Source of the DNA: Monarcha castaneiventris obscurior
Taxonomy: Eukaryota > Chordata > Aves > Passeriformes > Monarchidae
Length of the DNA stretch: 64,000 nucleotides
Reading direction: 5' to 3'
NCBI GenBank assembly: GCA_026261815.1
Contig: JAMPIT010000174.1
Span: 12,772,001 to 12,836,000 of the forward strand
This document shows positions 24,787 through 38,544 of the stretch, piece after piece. Numbering within the stretch: the stretch's first letter is position 1; each line of letters opens with the position of its first letter. The notes under the pieces were generated by a model. That model did not search any database. It worked only from the letters and a program-made list of their open reading frames with translations, and was not told the origin of the DNA. A program made the translations under genes and the position numbers.

Positions 24787-25744
24787 CAATAATGGTAGCA
24801 ATAACCAGTGCCAGCTCTAAGGTTTGGGGATTTTCATGTATTTTGGTTTACAACAGTATTTACTGGGCTGGAGCTCCTGATCACACAGCCCCACTCATTT
24901 ACTCTCCATGTTTACAATTTCTGTGTGCAAGGCACAAACCAGAGTCCCATTATAACAGGTGTACAGCAAAGGGGAATCTTCATAGAAAGCTTTGTGAGAA
25001 CAGCAGAGGCAACAGATTTATAGTATATTGTTTATGGCCTCCTGAAAATTGTAAAAATAACTTCATTGTGGATTATTTTGACAAAAAAGGGACATGATGG
25101 TAAAGTCAAGTTTCTGGTCTCAGAAGGACTGACTTTCTGAGATCCACCAGTGGCAGAAAAAGTACAACATTGCCATCTACATTTGAGCAGTCACTCATGA
25201 AATACTGTCATCTTCATTCAGCCTTCAGTTCAATGCCTTCATTTCCCTCCCAGCATCAGAGTTCCCTTGGTGATAGTTCTTTATAGCTGGGCCATCTCTG
25301 CATATTGGAAAGACTTCAGTGAGTGCAATATCATGCCCTTCAAGATTTACATTTGAAATAGTTTAAGATTAAAGGAAACCTGTTTAACTAAGTATGTAAC
25401 TGAAGACAAGGGATTTTGAGCACAGCAGGCAGTGTGGGAGGGTAGAAGACTGCAAATGAGTAAGTGATATTGGTAACATTTCTGTGCTTTTCGTATCTCC
25501 ACTTAGCATGAGAATAACTGATAGAGGGGAAAGAGAAATCATGTCATGTATTGGACGCTTTCCAGACAAATGAAGGAAAAGTCTAAAACACATTGACTGG
25601 AATTGTTGGAAATATGTCAAGTGTAAAGTTCTAAAAGAGTGCAGTCTTTGGGAAACATATGTTTGAGGATTCTGACTTAAGAAGAGGGAGAGAAATACAG
25701 CTTTGAACTCACTGGCCCCCATTCCTCTTCAGCAGTTATTCACA
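24787..25744. other. Non-genic DNA, nothing recognised
   Basis: Frames of 101 codons (+, 24792-25097) and 112 codons (-, 25384-25722) are present. The first starts at the edge of the CR1 relic. Neither resembles a known protein, and both are within what chance allows in 64 kb. Confidence 0.5.
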
Positions 25745-25812
25745 CCTGTGTGTAATGTGAGTCAAACACTGCTATCAACTCCAATGAGCCACGCTGATAA
25801 ATACAGCCCTTC
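25745..25812. repeat. Possible copy of an ancient palindromic amniote repeat
   Basis: The segment CTCCAATGAGCCACGCTGAT followed by AAATACAGC, near 25780-25808, resembles one arm of the same palindromic repeat seen more clearly at 52820-52895. A GTGTAAT-type word at about 25750 would be the opposite arm. Divergence is high and this call could be wrong. Confidence 0.35.
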
Positions 25813-26880
25813 TGATAAGGCCCTCTAAGAGCATCCATGAACACCAATTCTGATCCTCTTTACGCTTAAACCCTTCTCCAGGTAAGTCATTAAAGACAAG
25901 AATTACTAAGCCTCGCCCTTCTAGGTTACAAACCTTAATGTCATTGCTTGGCCAAACACCATGGGCCTCAATGGTGTAAATGGAAGCTAACTGATCTTCA
26001 AATGAAACTGACCTGTGCCCAGGTCACTGCCTTATGGCTCTGCCAGGAAGTGGTTTTTCACTCAGCCTGGAATCAGATCCTCTCAGAATTTTTGCAAAAT
26101 CAAAAACATGGACAAATTTCAATTCAAGTTAGCATCTAGGGAATTTACTTTAGGGAAATCTACATGGTTTTTGAAAATACTGTCTTCTCATATGTTAAAT
26201 GAGATGTCTCTTGAAATCCTTAAAACTACAGACTGTAGAAGAAAGAAAACTATTATAAAGATGTCAGCAGTTGAATAGGATAAATCCTTGCAATAAAATA
26301 TTTTGTCAGTCAAAAAAAAGATAATTGTTCCTAGCCTCAAAAAATGAATGTATTTGAGAATGAAAAGAAGACAATGGTGGGTTTTGAAATATTTTTTTTA
26401 TGTGTTGTCTTTTTTTCCCCAAAAATGTATTTGCTTGCTAAATTGTATTCTAAAATCTTGATGCAAAACCAGTGTTTATTTCAAGTCATATAACTTTTTC
26501 CTTCAACACATAAATTTTTAAATATATATTTTAAGGAAAATTTGGTTTTGCCTTTTATGGCAATCTCCTCAGCAATTTCATAAATGTGCTTAAAAACCCA
26601 GCTGTTCCTGCACTGATTATTCTATTGATACTGTTCACTTCCATTACTTGAACACTGACTCATTCCATCCTACTTCATTACTAAGAAAATTAATTTAAAG
26701 GGAAATATGAGTAGTTATTTCTTTTTGCCCCCTCAGGGTTACAAGAATTAAACAGTGTTCAACCCCAAGATTTTCATCATGGTATTGGTACAATTTGTAA
26801 TTATTTACATGAGTTGAAATCTAGCTGCTGATACAATGAAAAAGGCTACTACACTGTGTAAGTTCAAGCTGAGAAGATTT
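25813..26880. other. Non-genic DNA, nothing recognised
   Basis: Unique AT-rich sequence. An acceptor-like pyrimidine tract ending in CCCTCAG lies near 26722-26736, but no plausible exon follows it. Confidence 0.45.
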
Positions 26881-26946
26881 GGGCAAAATTTTTATTTAGT
26901 GTCATTTGACATTGGGCCAAATTTTCATTTAGTCTCACCTGATGCA
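26881..26946. repeat. Divergent 33-bp tandem duplication
   Basis: Two head-to-tail copies of a 33-bp unit, at 26881-26913 and 26914-26946. Both start with GGGC and share an ATTTAGT core. I count 24 identities in the first 29 positions; the last four positions differ. It is an old local duplication that falls inside an 84-codon open frame (+, 26836-27090). Confidence 0.7.
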
Positions 26947-29900
26947 TTTGTGTTGGGTTCCGCACAGTTACATATACTTATTCTTGATTTAAGGGTTTTA
27001 TTTATAGAACTATTTCATTGTGTAGAGCTGTTTAACAGGTTCAAACATGGGCATGCAGGTGTACGTTTATATTTATGTATGCAGGTATGAGCATGTGCAT
27101 CTTGGAGCATGGAGTGTTGTATTATATATCTCAAATGTATCATGTCAGCGAGAAGACGTTGCTGTCAATTATTCCATTCAGTGATAAGGAACATCCTTGT
27201 TATTCTTCTCCATCACTGAGAAAGGCTTGAAACTGTGAGTTCAGAAGCAGAAGAAACAAAACATTGTATGTGTTACTGGAATTCCTGTAAGCCATTGCTT
27301 TAAACTCTTACTTCAATATTGTTTGACAGTATTGATTTAAAGCAACGGGCTATGCAATGTCATGTCACATATCATTTGCACTTTGTGTAAGATGATAGAG
27401 TGTGGACATGTGTGTGTGTGTATCCTCTGTACTTTATAAATCAGATTAACTTCAGAAGAAGCAGGCATTAATTTCTGATGGCTAGCCTAAATTTAAAAAA
27501 ACAACTGGGTATCCAACAGCGAACACATTCCTGGTGAAAATATCAGTGAGTTATTAAACTATAAATTTAATCTTAAAATTCTATGCTTCTAGTAATGAAT
27601 ACCAGCTTGTTGTGAGCTTTCTGCACTGTTCATAAAATTCTGATCAGTAAAATGAACACTTGGAAGTACTGGCTCCTGCTGACAATGGAAAACAGAGGTG
27701 TTAAATATAAATCACGGTACAGTGAAATCATGAAAAGTAAACTAAGATTTTTTCCATAAAAACATTATAGAGCCATTTTATAACAGAACCAGCTCATAGC
27801 ATATAATCACATTTTAACAGGTGTTGCCAAATTAGGTAAAAGCTCTGATAGAAAATTTGTTAATTATATGATTTAGGCCTCACAGGCAGCCTAAACAAGT
27901 CAGAAATGGAGAGGAGCATTGATTTGAGATGATCCTATTGTTAATATTTTTATTACAATAGCAAACAGTTTTCACACGCCTCAAGCTTGGGAAATGCCAC
28001 AAGACTACTTCTGGGCAGTACAGGGTAGAATTGACTTAAACTGGAAGAGACAAAAGTAGGACAAAGCATCATCCTTATTTTATACAATGCAGAGAGCTTA
28101 AGGAAGACATTTTCTAGGAGACTCGGAATCACAGTATCTCTCAACTTCACGTCCCGGGTTTCTCCATAGTGAAGTAGAAGAAATAAGTAACTCCTGTTGG
28201 CAATTCACTCCTCTCTACATTAGTCCTTTGGTTCCTAAGGGAGAATGCCTTGGGGTGTGGGGGTGCTGAGCCTGCTCCATGACACACCCTGCATGGCTCT
28301 GCTAAGTGACTGGGTGGCTCAGGCAGGGCATGAGTTGTGCACAAAATGCTGCACAAGGCTTCCAGTCCACCTCCTCCTCTCAGAGATCTCTTGCTTCTTC
28401 ATCTAGAATACCATCTCAGGCAAGAATCTGGCTGTTTGGTTTTTTTTTTTTCTGAGATGTAGTCACCTCTAGTGAAGTACTCATGTATATAATTTTAGAA
28501 AATTAAATGTCTCTCAAGAAAGTGTGGCAGTCACCTTTAGTACAATTATTTTCTCCTGTCTCTTAGATGTTATTTTTAGTCAAGTTTCAACAAGAGCTAC
28601 ACCTCAGTGAATTTCATTGTTTGAGGATTTAGACAGTGAAGGTATGTTTTGTAGGTTCAAATCCCTTAAGTCAGATTTGAATTTGAGCTATCTAATCTAA
28701 TGTCAGAGTGCTCAGTGTGCTGAGTTATTTATTATGAAGGGAAAGTGGTTTGTTTGCTTTTTGAATGGAAGGATTTACTACTTAAGTAATCCTTACATTC
28801 TCCCAAGGGTTTCCATCTTGAGTATAAGCACTTACTCTCTCAAAGTTCTGGCTTCCCTGAATTCTGTTTTCAGGTGCTTACTTTTTGCTCCTCATTGTGT
28901 GGGAAGCTGATGTTACTGTTTCAGCAGCTGTGGATTCCATTGGGAAGTCATTCATGTAAAATATACCACCTCTAGTAGCTAAGCACCCTCAATATGCCCT
29001 ATTATCTGAATCCCCTCATTTGTGGCTACTTACTACGGCCTGTAGGAAATAATAAAAACTCCTCCAAGACATTACACTCTTACCCTGGTCTCTAAGGTCT
29101 CCTTCTGCTTGGGACTGAAAACCATCAAATTCTCATTGGAGAACCTGGATTTTATTCACATTTTGTCTTTCAAAGTACAGCCACACAAAAGTGAGTTTGT
29201 GGGATTGTAGAACACTCACCCTCCCACCCCCTATTTAATGTGGGACTCTGAGAGTTGGATTTCTTTTCCTGAAATTAATAATTAATCTATTCTTTCACAG
29301 TTCCTATAGTAATCCTAATCCATTCTATTACTGTCTAGAAGAATAACTGACATGACCCAGATATTACAAGATGTCTGTCTTTCCTGTGGAAGCAGCTGTA
29401 TTTTGCATGGAATATTAAAGTACAAATTAGGTCAAAACAAGAGAAAACAATTTTTTTTAAACAGTTATAGAACTCACCTGAACAAAAATAGCTCTGGGAC
29501 CTATTTCTTTTTCTAGTTAACAATTCCCTGGTTTATATAACTAGTTCGTAGAGCAAGAGCTAGAAGTAAACCAGGTCACTGTCTTGGGCCCAGTTAATAT
29601 TTAATTCTGCATAAATTGTAGCAGTTTTGACTGAAAAAAGCATGGGGCAAGTTAAGTTCAAATTCCTTATAGCTAAAAAGAAAGGCAGTCTTTCTACTTT
29701 CCTCATAAGTGTCCTAACCCCTGGGCTATGTATTAATAGCAGAACCTGGGAATGCAAAATCTTCATCAATACTTTTGCAGAAGATCATATTCCAAGTATA
29801 TTGAGGAACACTATGTGGGTTCAACCCTGCTGGGGAGGAGGTCTTTGTGTGTGCACTTGAACGTGGCACAGAAGAGAGGACAAGTGAAGTTAAGGCAGAT

Positions 29901-32132
29901 CTTTAGGGGGAATGGAAGATGATTGTAAAATACCATTCTAAAAAAGAAGGAAATGGACTTACAGCACTGGCAAATTTAGGAGCAGTTGAAAAGGTGGCCC
30001 ATGAAAAATTCAAATTTCATTTTAGTACCTAAAGATGCAGACCTATAAATGTCTTTGTGAATACAGCTAAGACCCCTTTTTCAAGGAAAACTGACCAGAC
30101 ACAGTATCTAAGCAACTTAGCAAAATGGTTAGGAAGTTCCCAAATCACAAATTGGCTTTCGGAAACATCTTTCTTAGGCTCTTTCTTAGGACATTTTTGG
30201 CAACACCAGGAATTAAAGTCAAATTGTTTTAGTCTGTGTCCAGTGTATTAACTATAACAGCAGCCTGTTCTCAGAGCTGGAAGTGCACAAATGAAGGTAT
30301 AAATCAGCAGCAACCCACTGGACAGTTGCCAGTGTAAACCAAAGCTCAATGTAAGACATAAGAGAATCAGGCAGTAAAATGTGTCTTATTCCTCTCCATT
30401 TTTCCATTTTTATCTCTTCAACTTTAATCCTCTTTGAAGGTATATGAAAACAATTATATTATCTTTGTAAAAGAAAAAAAAAAAAAGGCTTATTCTGGCA
30501 CCTCATTGATTTATTATTTCACTATATTTCTCTAGATAAGAAAATCTGATTTTTTACCATTAGCACCAGCACTAACATAAAAATGTTTAAAACACATTTT
30601 CCTTCCAAGAAAAAATGTCAAAGCTTTTCAGACCTTTTCTTCTCCTTCCTGCTAGTACTATACTACCCCGCCTATTCCTGGTGACATGACTTGGAGAAGC
30701 CCATGTGTGTTGTGACTACCTGATATGAGACTATGCTCTGCTTCTATGTTCTCCAAGTTGTCATTTAGAAACTCTTATATGTTGTCTGCTATATTGGATT
30801 AATTGGATTAGTCACCAGATTAAAGACTGTTTTGCAGGATCAAGTCCTTGCAATGTGATAAAGAAAAAATTAAGAAGAGGAAATTTTAATTTTTATTCTC
30901 AACAGTTCTTTATTTTTATAAATATATATACGTGTATGTATGTAAATTGAAGAAAAGCTGTGGGAACTGGTGCTATTCTCCATGGACAAGAAAATCTGGG
31001 AGATGGTGTAGTTGAAACTTCCAGTGTTAAGAAAGGGAGTGAAAATATAAAGCAACCTCAAAGGGTGGGCTTTTGTTATTACTACTTAAAGGAGAAAACT
31101 AAGGGACTAAATTGAAATATTAGGTAAGAATGAGCAAACAGGGACTTGGGCAGTGTTGCTTCACTCTCAGAGAAAGAGACATATGGAATAAGTTACTAGT
31201 GAAGGTAACTGAAGTACAGTCTCACAGAGATAAAGGGATACCTAAATCTGTTTCTGGAAGGGAGGATTGAAGAATAGGGTGAAAAAAGCAAGTAGGGTGC
31301 ATTAAGCTAAACTGTGCCAGGACAGGCATGTCAGCACATATGAACCTTTTCTCTCTCTGCAATTCTGGCCTTTTATTTGCTTTTTTTTTTTTTGCTTTAT
31401 CAGCTCATAATATCAACCTCATAATGTCACTTTAACTCTTTCCCATCTACAAAATTCCTCTGTGCTATTCAATCCCCAGTGCATCAGTGAATTCTGCCTG
31501 GAGCATTCAGACACTCAGGACCAGTATAATGATGTGTTCTTGGTATGCAAGAAGTGTGAAGCAAGTGATAGACAACTAAGGTGAGATTCTTCTCACCTAA
31601 ATAGAGTATAAGCACGTGCTGCTGAACAGATGCTCTCTTTACAGTAACTGGTCAGAAAAAGGAATATCTTAGCAATCCATGTGAAATATTTCAGTAGATG
31701 AGAAAAATTAGGCCACAAGAATTTCCCTTCACTGAATATAAATAGGGCATAGGAAAATTAACACACAGAAATCCAAATCTCAGAGGCCTACAGTTCACAC
31801 AAATTGATTCCACTCTCAACACTGTGTCAAGAAGCAAATCCATTTCCACCTGATTTGTCTAAGGCCACTTCAGCACCTCTGACAGGGACTGTAATTTAGA
31901 GACACCTGAGCAAAAGGACTTGCCTTGAAGCCAGCCCAGGAAGTCAGCATAAAGCTGCTTCAACTTAGAAGCAGGGTTTGGTGACTTTGGTGTAAGTCTG
32001 TTATAATATCTCTATTTGGTTTTCAGAAAAATAATTTCTGTGGGTAACACTCCACTGGGGCCTTTAGATGCAACCTGCAACAGAAATGACACCCTTTCAC
32101 AAGAAATGGGTAAGGCAAAGAAATGGATAATG
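26947..32132. other. Non-genic DNA, about 5.2 kb, nothing recognised
   Basis: It contains a short TG run (about 27406-27422), T-runs at 28440-28451 and 31381-31393, an A-run near 30473-30486, a TA-rich run near 30920-30932 and a direct repeat of CTTTCTTAGG at 30169-30178 and 30181-30190. The part from about 28240 to 28380 is GC-richer. No interspersed repeat family and no gene were recognised. Confidence 0.5.
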
Positions 32133-32262
32133 AAATCCAGGTTGGATAAGGCCTTGAGCAACCTCGTCTAGAGGGAGCTGTCTTTGCCTATGTCAGGCAG
32201 GTTGGGACTAGATCATCTTTAAGAGCCATTCCAACCCCTTAACAGTCTATGATTCTGTGAAA
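32133..32262 (+). mobile_element. CR1 LINE 3' end fragment
   Basis: Sense-orientation CR1 end. CAGGTTGGATAAGGCCTTGA near 32139, then GGCAGGTTGGGACTAGATCA near 32196, then CCATTCCAACCCC near 32226, and a terminal ATGATTCTGTG near 32249. The order and spacing are those of the common avian CR1 3' untranslated region. Only about 130 bp are kept. Confidence 0.9.
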
Positions 32263-35200
32263 TAATGCCTGATGCTCTTCCATGATTCTTCTTGAAGCAG
32301 TTTGACTTTATACAAAACTCTTAAATATCCCAGAGAGAGATTATAGTCACTGACTTGGGTCCCACAGCCAGAACATGGGGCATATGGACAGAGCACTAGC
32401 GGAAGAGAAGGAGAAATACTTCTTTCAACAACACATTTATCTGTAGATAGAACCAACTTCAAAGGGAGAATTGTTTCAGCTGTTTATCAGATCATTTTTA
32501 TGTCTGAACTAGTTATGCTCAGAGTTGCAGGAATTACAGATCATGAATCCTTCAAGACATCCCATTTTCAGTACTGAAGAGTACTGTCCAGGGATGTGTT
32601 GGAAATCCCTAGTATAGATCAGCTAGAGGAAGAAACTGAGCCTTTCTTTTCCAGATTCTAAGTGGTAGTCTTACACACCAGACAGCTGAATTACAGAAAA
32701 GGGAATAAATTAATCCATCCTGAACATGTGTCTTGTCCAGATATTGTCTATAATTTGCATGCAGCTGAAAGTGCTTGGGGTTAAAAACCAAGCCATATCC
32801 ATGATTGTTTGTTTGTGGTTTATTTTGTAACTGATAAATACTTTTTCTGAATATTAAATACTGATTTGAAAAATAAACTGCAGGTCTTTAGAACAAACAA
32901 TCTTGTAACAACTGTGGTGGCATAAATGATGTTAATGGGAATGCTGTGGTTAATGTTGTTAACTGAGGACCATAAAAAACTGTGCATGATGCAAAACTTA
33001 GTTTAATTAAGGAACTTCCCACTCTCCTTTTTCTACTGCTATTTCCCTCTCCTTTTGAGAGAAAAAACAAGTCAAGAAAAAAAATTCTAGTAAAAATATG
33101 ATGGAAAATTTTCAGCCTATTTTATGATATAATGAAGTATATAACTTCGTAAGTTGTTCATATCCACTGTTGCAATTTTTAAAATTCTCTTTGTTGTATT
33201 ACATTACTACATATGAAGAACTTTAAATGGTTCTTTAAAATATCACTGAAATTACTGCAATATTATGGATGGGTTTCAAACAGATTTGTGACAATTAAGA
33301 TTGTCGTCCAAATATCTTTCACCTCAAAATCCTGCTGGATCACACATGTAGTTCTGCTACTTTTTTTAGAGGCCTGTTATGATTTAACATGTGCCACTGT
33401 GTTCTTTCATTGTTTGGAGAAACTAATGAATGGTATGAAATGATTATGTTCTGTCATTTTTCTTACTCTTCCCATATTCTCTTGCGCAATCACTGCCATG
33501 CTCTTGCTAGGAACCTTGGCTGCATTCCACTCCGAGTTCTTTCTTAATGACTTCATCTGTAGGACTACAAAGATTCATAATCAGTTCCTATCCAAGCGCT
33601 GAAATTAATTTTGTGAAAATCCATCTCTGTGTGTTACAATGCTGGCTATTGAAGCAATCTTGAAAGCAGACACCATGTGGGGGAAAGGAAGGAGGGGAGC
33701 AGGGAGAGAAAAAAAGAAAAGAAAGAAAACTTTGGCCCCAGCTCACAGAAATCAAGCTGTGTTCTGTGACACTCAAAAAAAAGAGGGTGGTCTCCGCCCC
33801 AGCAGAAGTCACGCAACAGAATAGATACCCTCACCAAGCTGCTGCCTGTGCAGTTCTGTTTCCTTACCTCAAAGGAGAGCAAAAGATGCCTCTCTTGAGA
33901 GTATGAACAGGTGAAAAGGTTTCTATTCACAGTAGAATCTCTGAAGGCTACCACAGACTTAAATGTCTACTGGGATGTCTCAGTGATTATAATGTCAAAC
34001 TTCTGTACCTCGTTGAGTCAATAGAGAGTTCTGAAAAGTCTTAAATTAGGTACATATAGTAAATTTTCAAACTCATTCACCTCTTCAAGGTGGTATCTCA
34101 AGTCTCTGAATAGGATGTGCCAAAACTTGCGTGTATGTCTTAGCAATCACAGCACACTATCTGAATATGCTGAGTATATATACTAGCAGTGGTTTACAAG
34201 ACATAAGTGGAGATTTGATCTTCTTTCTGTATTTTCTTACATCACTATATTAGAAAATCTGAAAGTGCCTCTGTGCAAGAATTCTTATAATTTCAATAGC
34301 ATTTTGAGTAACAGCCTTTTGGGTAACAGTGATTCTGGTTAGTCCATGACTTCTGCAGGAAGAAACAGGGAATATTAAAGAGCAAAAGACGCAAGTCAAT
34401 ATTCACCACTGAGCATGAGAATCATGCCTTGGTCAACTGAGGCTTCACATCAACTGAGATACTCAGATTTTCCCATTAGTATTGGATGAAAACACTGATG
34501 TTGCACAGATGGTACTGAAAACAAAAAAGGTGGGACAGTCACAGGAGCCTATTGTTTAATTTAAGGTCCTGTTTTTACCTTCAGGATTGGTGTTGTATAC
34601 ACAGTAGTCTGCGTGTGGCTCCCTGCACACTTCCCTGCTTATTTCTCCAACTGGTGTTGACACTACAAGTCTGTGTTTGGCAAAAACTCATGGACAAATG
34701 TCAATCTTCTTATAAACACATGCACACAAGTATAGAGATGAACAAATCTACTTGGCTTATTACCTTATTGGCTTGGAGTATGGTGGGTTGGACACAAACA
34801 AGACCCTTGCCTTACTAAATGCTACAAAGGACAGCATTTTCCAATTCTGGTCCTTTCCATAGCTAAAATGAGCAATGGATACAATGCAAAAAATATGTTG
34901 TCATTCATAGCAAAGGTCTCAGTCAGCCAGAAAACATTCAGTGTCAGAGAAGTTGCAGTTTACCTAAGAAATAATATCATCAAACTTTAATACAGAAGTG
35001 ATCATGTCTTTTTAAAAACTTCATTCCTCATGAAACTGTGCCAGATACTGACATTGTCTGCCGGCGTCCGACTGACACACTGCAGTAGTAATAAATGGGG
35101 CACTGTGTGTCTAAGCTCCCTAGCTGAGATATGACATTAACTCTTGACCCTCAAATGAAAAGAAAACTCAGTATCTCCTGTTACTATTATAAATGTTGAC

Positions 35201-38200
35201 TTTAGTATTCATTATTAAAGAACACATTTCAGTCTCATTCCACACTGCATCACGCGATGTATGGATCTATAGCAGTTTTCACTGGTACTGTTTCTTTTCA
35301 CTTTGTCTGCATCTGATAAGCCAGAAACCTTGGGGACTGAACCAAAACACAAGCATTACTGAAGAAACAGGCCTGGGAGATTTTCTGCTTCATCTCATGA
35401 CACCATGCTATAGAGAAATATGTAATGCTATAAAGAAATACAGCCTTTATTTTATGGCATATGAAAATGTGAATGCATTTCATTACCATCTTATACTCCA
35501 TACACAGAGGAGGCACAAACCCCACATGGAAGTAACACAGTGGTTGATATGTCTTAGGCCCTCTTCTGAGCCACTTCAAAATCAGGATGAGCTGTTGTAG
35601 TTTCCAGTGATGGACTTGCAGCTCAAACCACAGAAAATCTGGCTTTTCTGATTCACAATCCCTTATCACTCTGTAACACGTAAGCCAAAAATATGGTTAT
35701 TAGTTACAGCAGTCAGAGGAAAAGGGCTGCATGTTTCTTTCAAAAATACCCACTTTGAAATTTGGAGAAGAAAATGTACTGAAATTAGAGCAGCCCCTGT
35801 TACCCTATTGCAGAGCATTAGCAGTTTAGTCCATGAATTGCTCAATTACAGGGATTATTGTGGAAGGTCTATGTTTTAGTCTTCCTAGTCTGACAAATAG
35901 ACACCAAGGACATTAATTTTCTTATGAGTGGAATGGATGTAAACATTTGGAACTGAGTGTGTTCCAGCAACCAACTTGAAAGTGTTAATTTTTCAGTTTA
36001 GAATTCTATTTTCCTGAATGGAAAAATGTGGGACTGTCTGCCTGCTGACTTGTGACTGCTCTCCTTGGTGGCATTGCAGAGAAAGAGGCTAGAGTAGCCA
36101 TAGGATTACTCAGATGTTTAAATTAATCCCAGGCTTTTATTGTCTCTTAACTATTGCTATCTAATCTCAGGTGAGACCTGAATACACTCTGGTTTCTACT
36201 GAACAAATCTTTGAACAACCATTGCTGAATTTTCAGCCGAGGCCAGACTTTCAATACTTTGATCATCTCCCTGTTGCAGGTGGAACTCCAGAAGAGCCTA
36301 TGAAACACAGAGATCAATTTTTATACTGTCACCAAAGGGGTGTCCTTAACACTCCCAGACTGAACTGGGTGAAAAGCTTAGCCATGAGAATACACTCATT
36401 TTGCTGTGATATACTAATCTTGATACTACCAAAGCAGGCCAATCCTTGTGTACTAGTCAGTATGGAAATGCAACATGCCTAAAAGTAACCTTTTCTAAAA
36501 TATACAGTGACTTATTTTCCTGCCTAAGGATATAGACAGATTGTTCTATTTCATTATGCTTATTTGTAACAAATTGATCCATGGGAACCACACCAGACAA
36601 CAGCACTAGGGCTAGGAGACAGAAATGCATCCAGGCTGAAATAAACTGATGATGATGATCTTGGAGAGCTAAATCCTTAGAACCATATTCCATTCTTATA
36701 CATCCTTGCAGAGAGAATTTCTATGCAACCAGTATTGCCCATGTTTGGGGTTTTTATCCTGTGCATGCTTGAAAAAAGTGACAATGCACAAGCAGAAATT
36801 TATCAGTGTCTCTGAGCCAGATTGCTGCCCTTCTAACAAGGAATTAATCCCGCTAATGTCAAAGGGCTGATGGATGTCTTCAACAGCAGTGAAGAGTTCA
36901 CAGCCTTGCCCACAGAAATAGGCTCTTAAATCAGAGCATGTTCTTATCTTTGAAGCTTGAGTAGCCATTGACTCTGGGGCTGCTCCTGATCATCAGCTGA
37001 GAGCTATCGGGGTCTGCAGTTAGCCCTTACAATTACAATTCTCAGGAGTATTTCCCCTGCTGTCATCAAATCTGTCACAGATTACTCTTGTGGCCTTTAC
37101 ATGGCCATGGAGCTGGTAATTGCTCTCCTGCTGACTGCTGAGGCATGGGTGAAGATTGCTCCAATATGAGACAGAGCAGCTCGGCAGAACACTGCTGTGC
37201 TAAAGCACTGAACTCCAAAGTAAAGCCAAAGCATTCCCTGACAGGGATTTTCTTGCCAATGCATGAAGACCACAGCTGGCCTGTCAGTCTGTTCACCTGA
37301 ACCCCCACCTGCTTGTTTCCAGCTCTTGCCTGTACCACGAATTCCTTAGTGAAGGGAATAATATTCTTCCCCTCTTCATACAGCTGACGAGTGCAGGCCT
37401 TTAATCACCACACAAATTCAAATGGTGAATGTGAGTGACAATTTGTGAATATATTGTTCTCCAGCACAACCACTGAGAGTGAAATTATGGTAACTCGAAC
37501 TTGTCACACACCACAGAGAAAAAGGCATTTATTTTTTCATCATTGTACCTTTGCATGAACTTTACAGATTTAAAATGTCAGCCTTTAGAGTTACGTTCTC
37601 TACAGAAACCTTTCAATGTGTAATTTCACCTTTGCAAATACAGTTTGGGAGTTTGTGAACCAAGGTCACTTCATTCTGCTGAGTACAGCTAAAAACCATA
37701 ACAAAGTATTGGAGAGTTACTGCAGTCTTGCTCAATTATTTTGTATTTCTTGCAGCAAAGTGTAGTGAATCATGCAAAACATATTGTTTTGTTTTGCTTT
37801 GGAAGACACGCTTCTTACTGAATGATGTGTGCATAAAATATGTTGGAAACCAGTATGTTATTCCTCAATGGGACTCCATTTTTGAAGGGAGCTTCTAGGG
37901 GGTGCATTAATACTGGTAATAAATAGCAGGAACAAACCCAGAATACAAGTTTGGCTACACCACTGGTTGTAGAGTCACAAAAATATCTTAAGGGAGATGA
38001 AATACCTTCATGCATGTTCAATTCTTTGCTCTCTCCTGTCACTGTGAGTTAATGACTCTTTCAATTAGGAATTGGACTGAGTCCACCAATTCATGTCACA
38101 ATACAATCTCCACATAATGATGGAGACAACAAAATGGCCATAAGGTATTGGCTGATTTGTAACTGTTAATACAGAGCTGAAGAGTCAGCATGCCCTTCAT

Positions 38201-38544
38201 TCCAACTTGAAGGGTCTCATATATAAAAATGGAGATAAAAGAAGTAACCCAGTGTGTCCATTTTTTTTTTCTTCTGAAGGATTTTGTTTTTCTAATAGCT
38301 AAAAAATAACCACCTTCAATTTGCTTTATAAAAAATTCATGCACAATAACCACATAAATCTGATATAATGGACTCCACAATGATTAATAAGCATTCAGTA
38401 TTTGTGTGGGGTTTATTGCATATCACACTGTTAGGGTGAGGACTTGTTCTAATGAAGTCTAGCTCCCCTGTCATTGTTGACTTACTTTATACTAAAGACA
38501 TCTAGATTCTGATTTTGAAAATCCTGTTTGCATCAGTAATGCCT
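32263..38544. other. Non-genic DNA, about 6.3 kb, nothing recognised
   Basis: No repeat family was recognised. A homopurine tract lies at 33677-33729. A near-perfect direct repeat of 16 bp with a 20-bp period (ATGCTATAGAGAAATA / ATGCTATAAAGAAATA) lies at 35405-35440. A (GAT)n-like run lies near 36648-36659. The longest frames are 135 codons (+, 35193-35600) and 123 codons (-, 35298-35669), which overlap in antisense, and 102 codons (-, 33646-33954). A 103-codon frame (36171-36482, +) begins directly after an acceptor-like CTAATCTCAG. None resembles a known protein. Confidence 0.5.
33677..33729 (+). repeat. Homopurine tract
   Basis: About 50 bp almost entirely of A and G (GGGGGAAAGGAAGGAGGGGAG, then GAGAGAAAAAAAGAAAAG), broken by a single C near 33701. 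Such mirror-like purine runs can adopt triplex structures. No functional evidence is visible here. Confidence 0.8.

Noticed and set aside
36171..36482. 103-codon frame starting right after an acceptor-like CTAATCTCAG
   Set aside because: It starts with GTG, not ATG; no good donor or partner exon is seen and the product resembles nothing known. Chance explains it.
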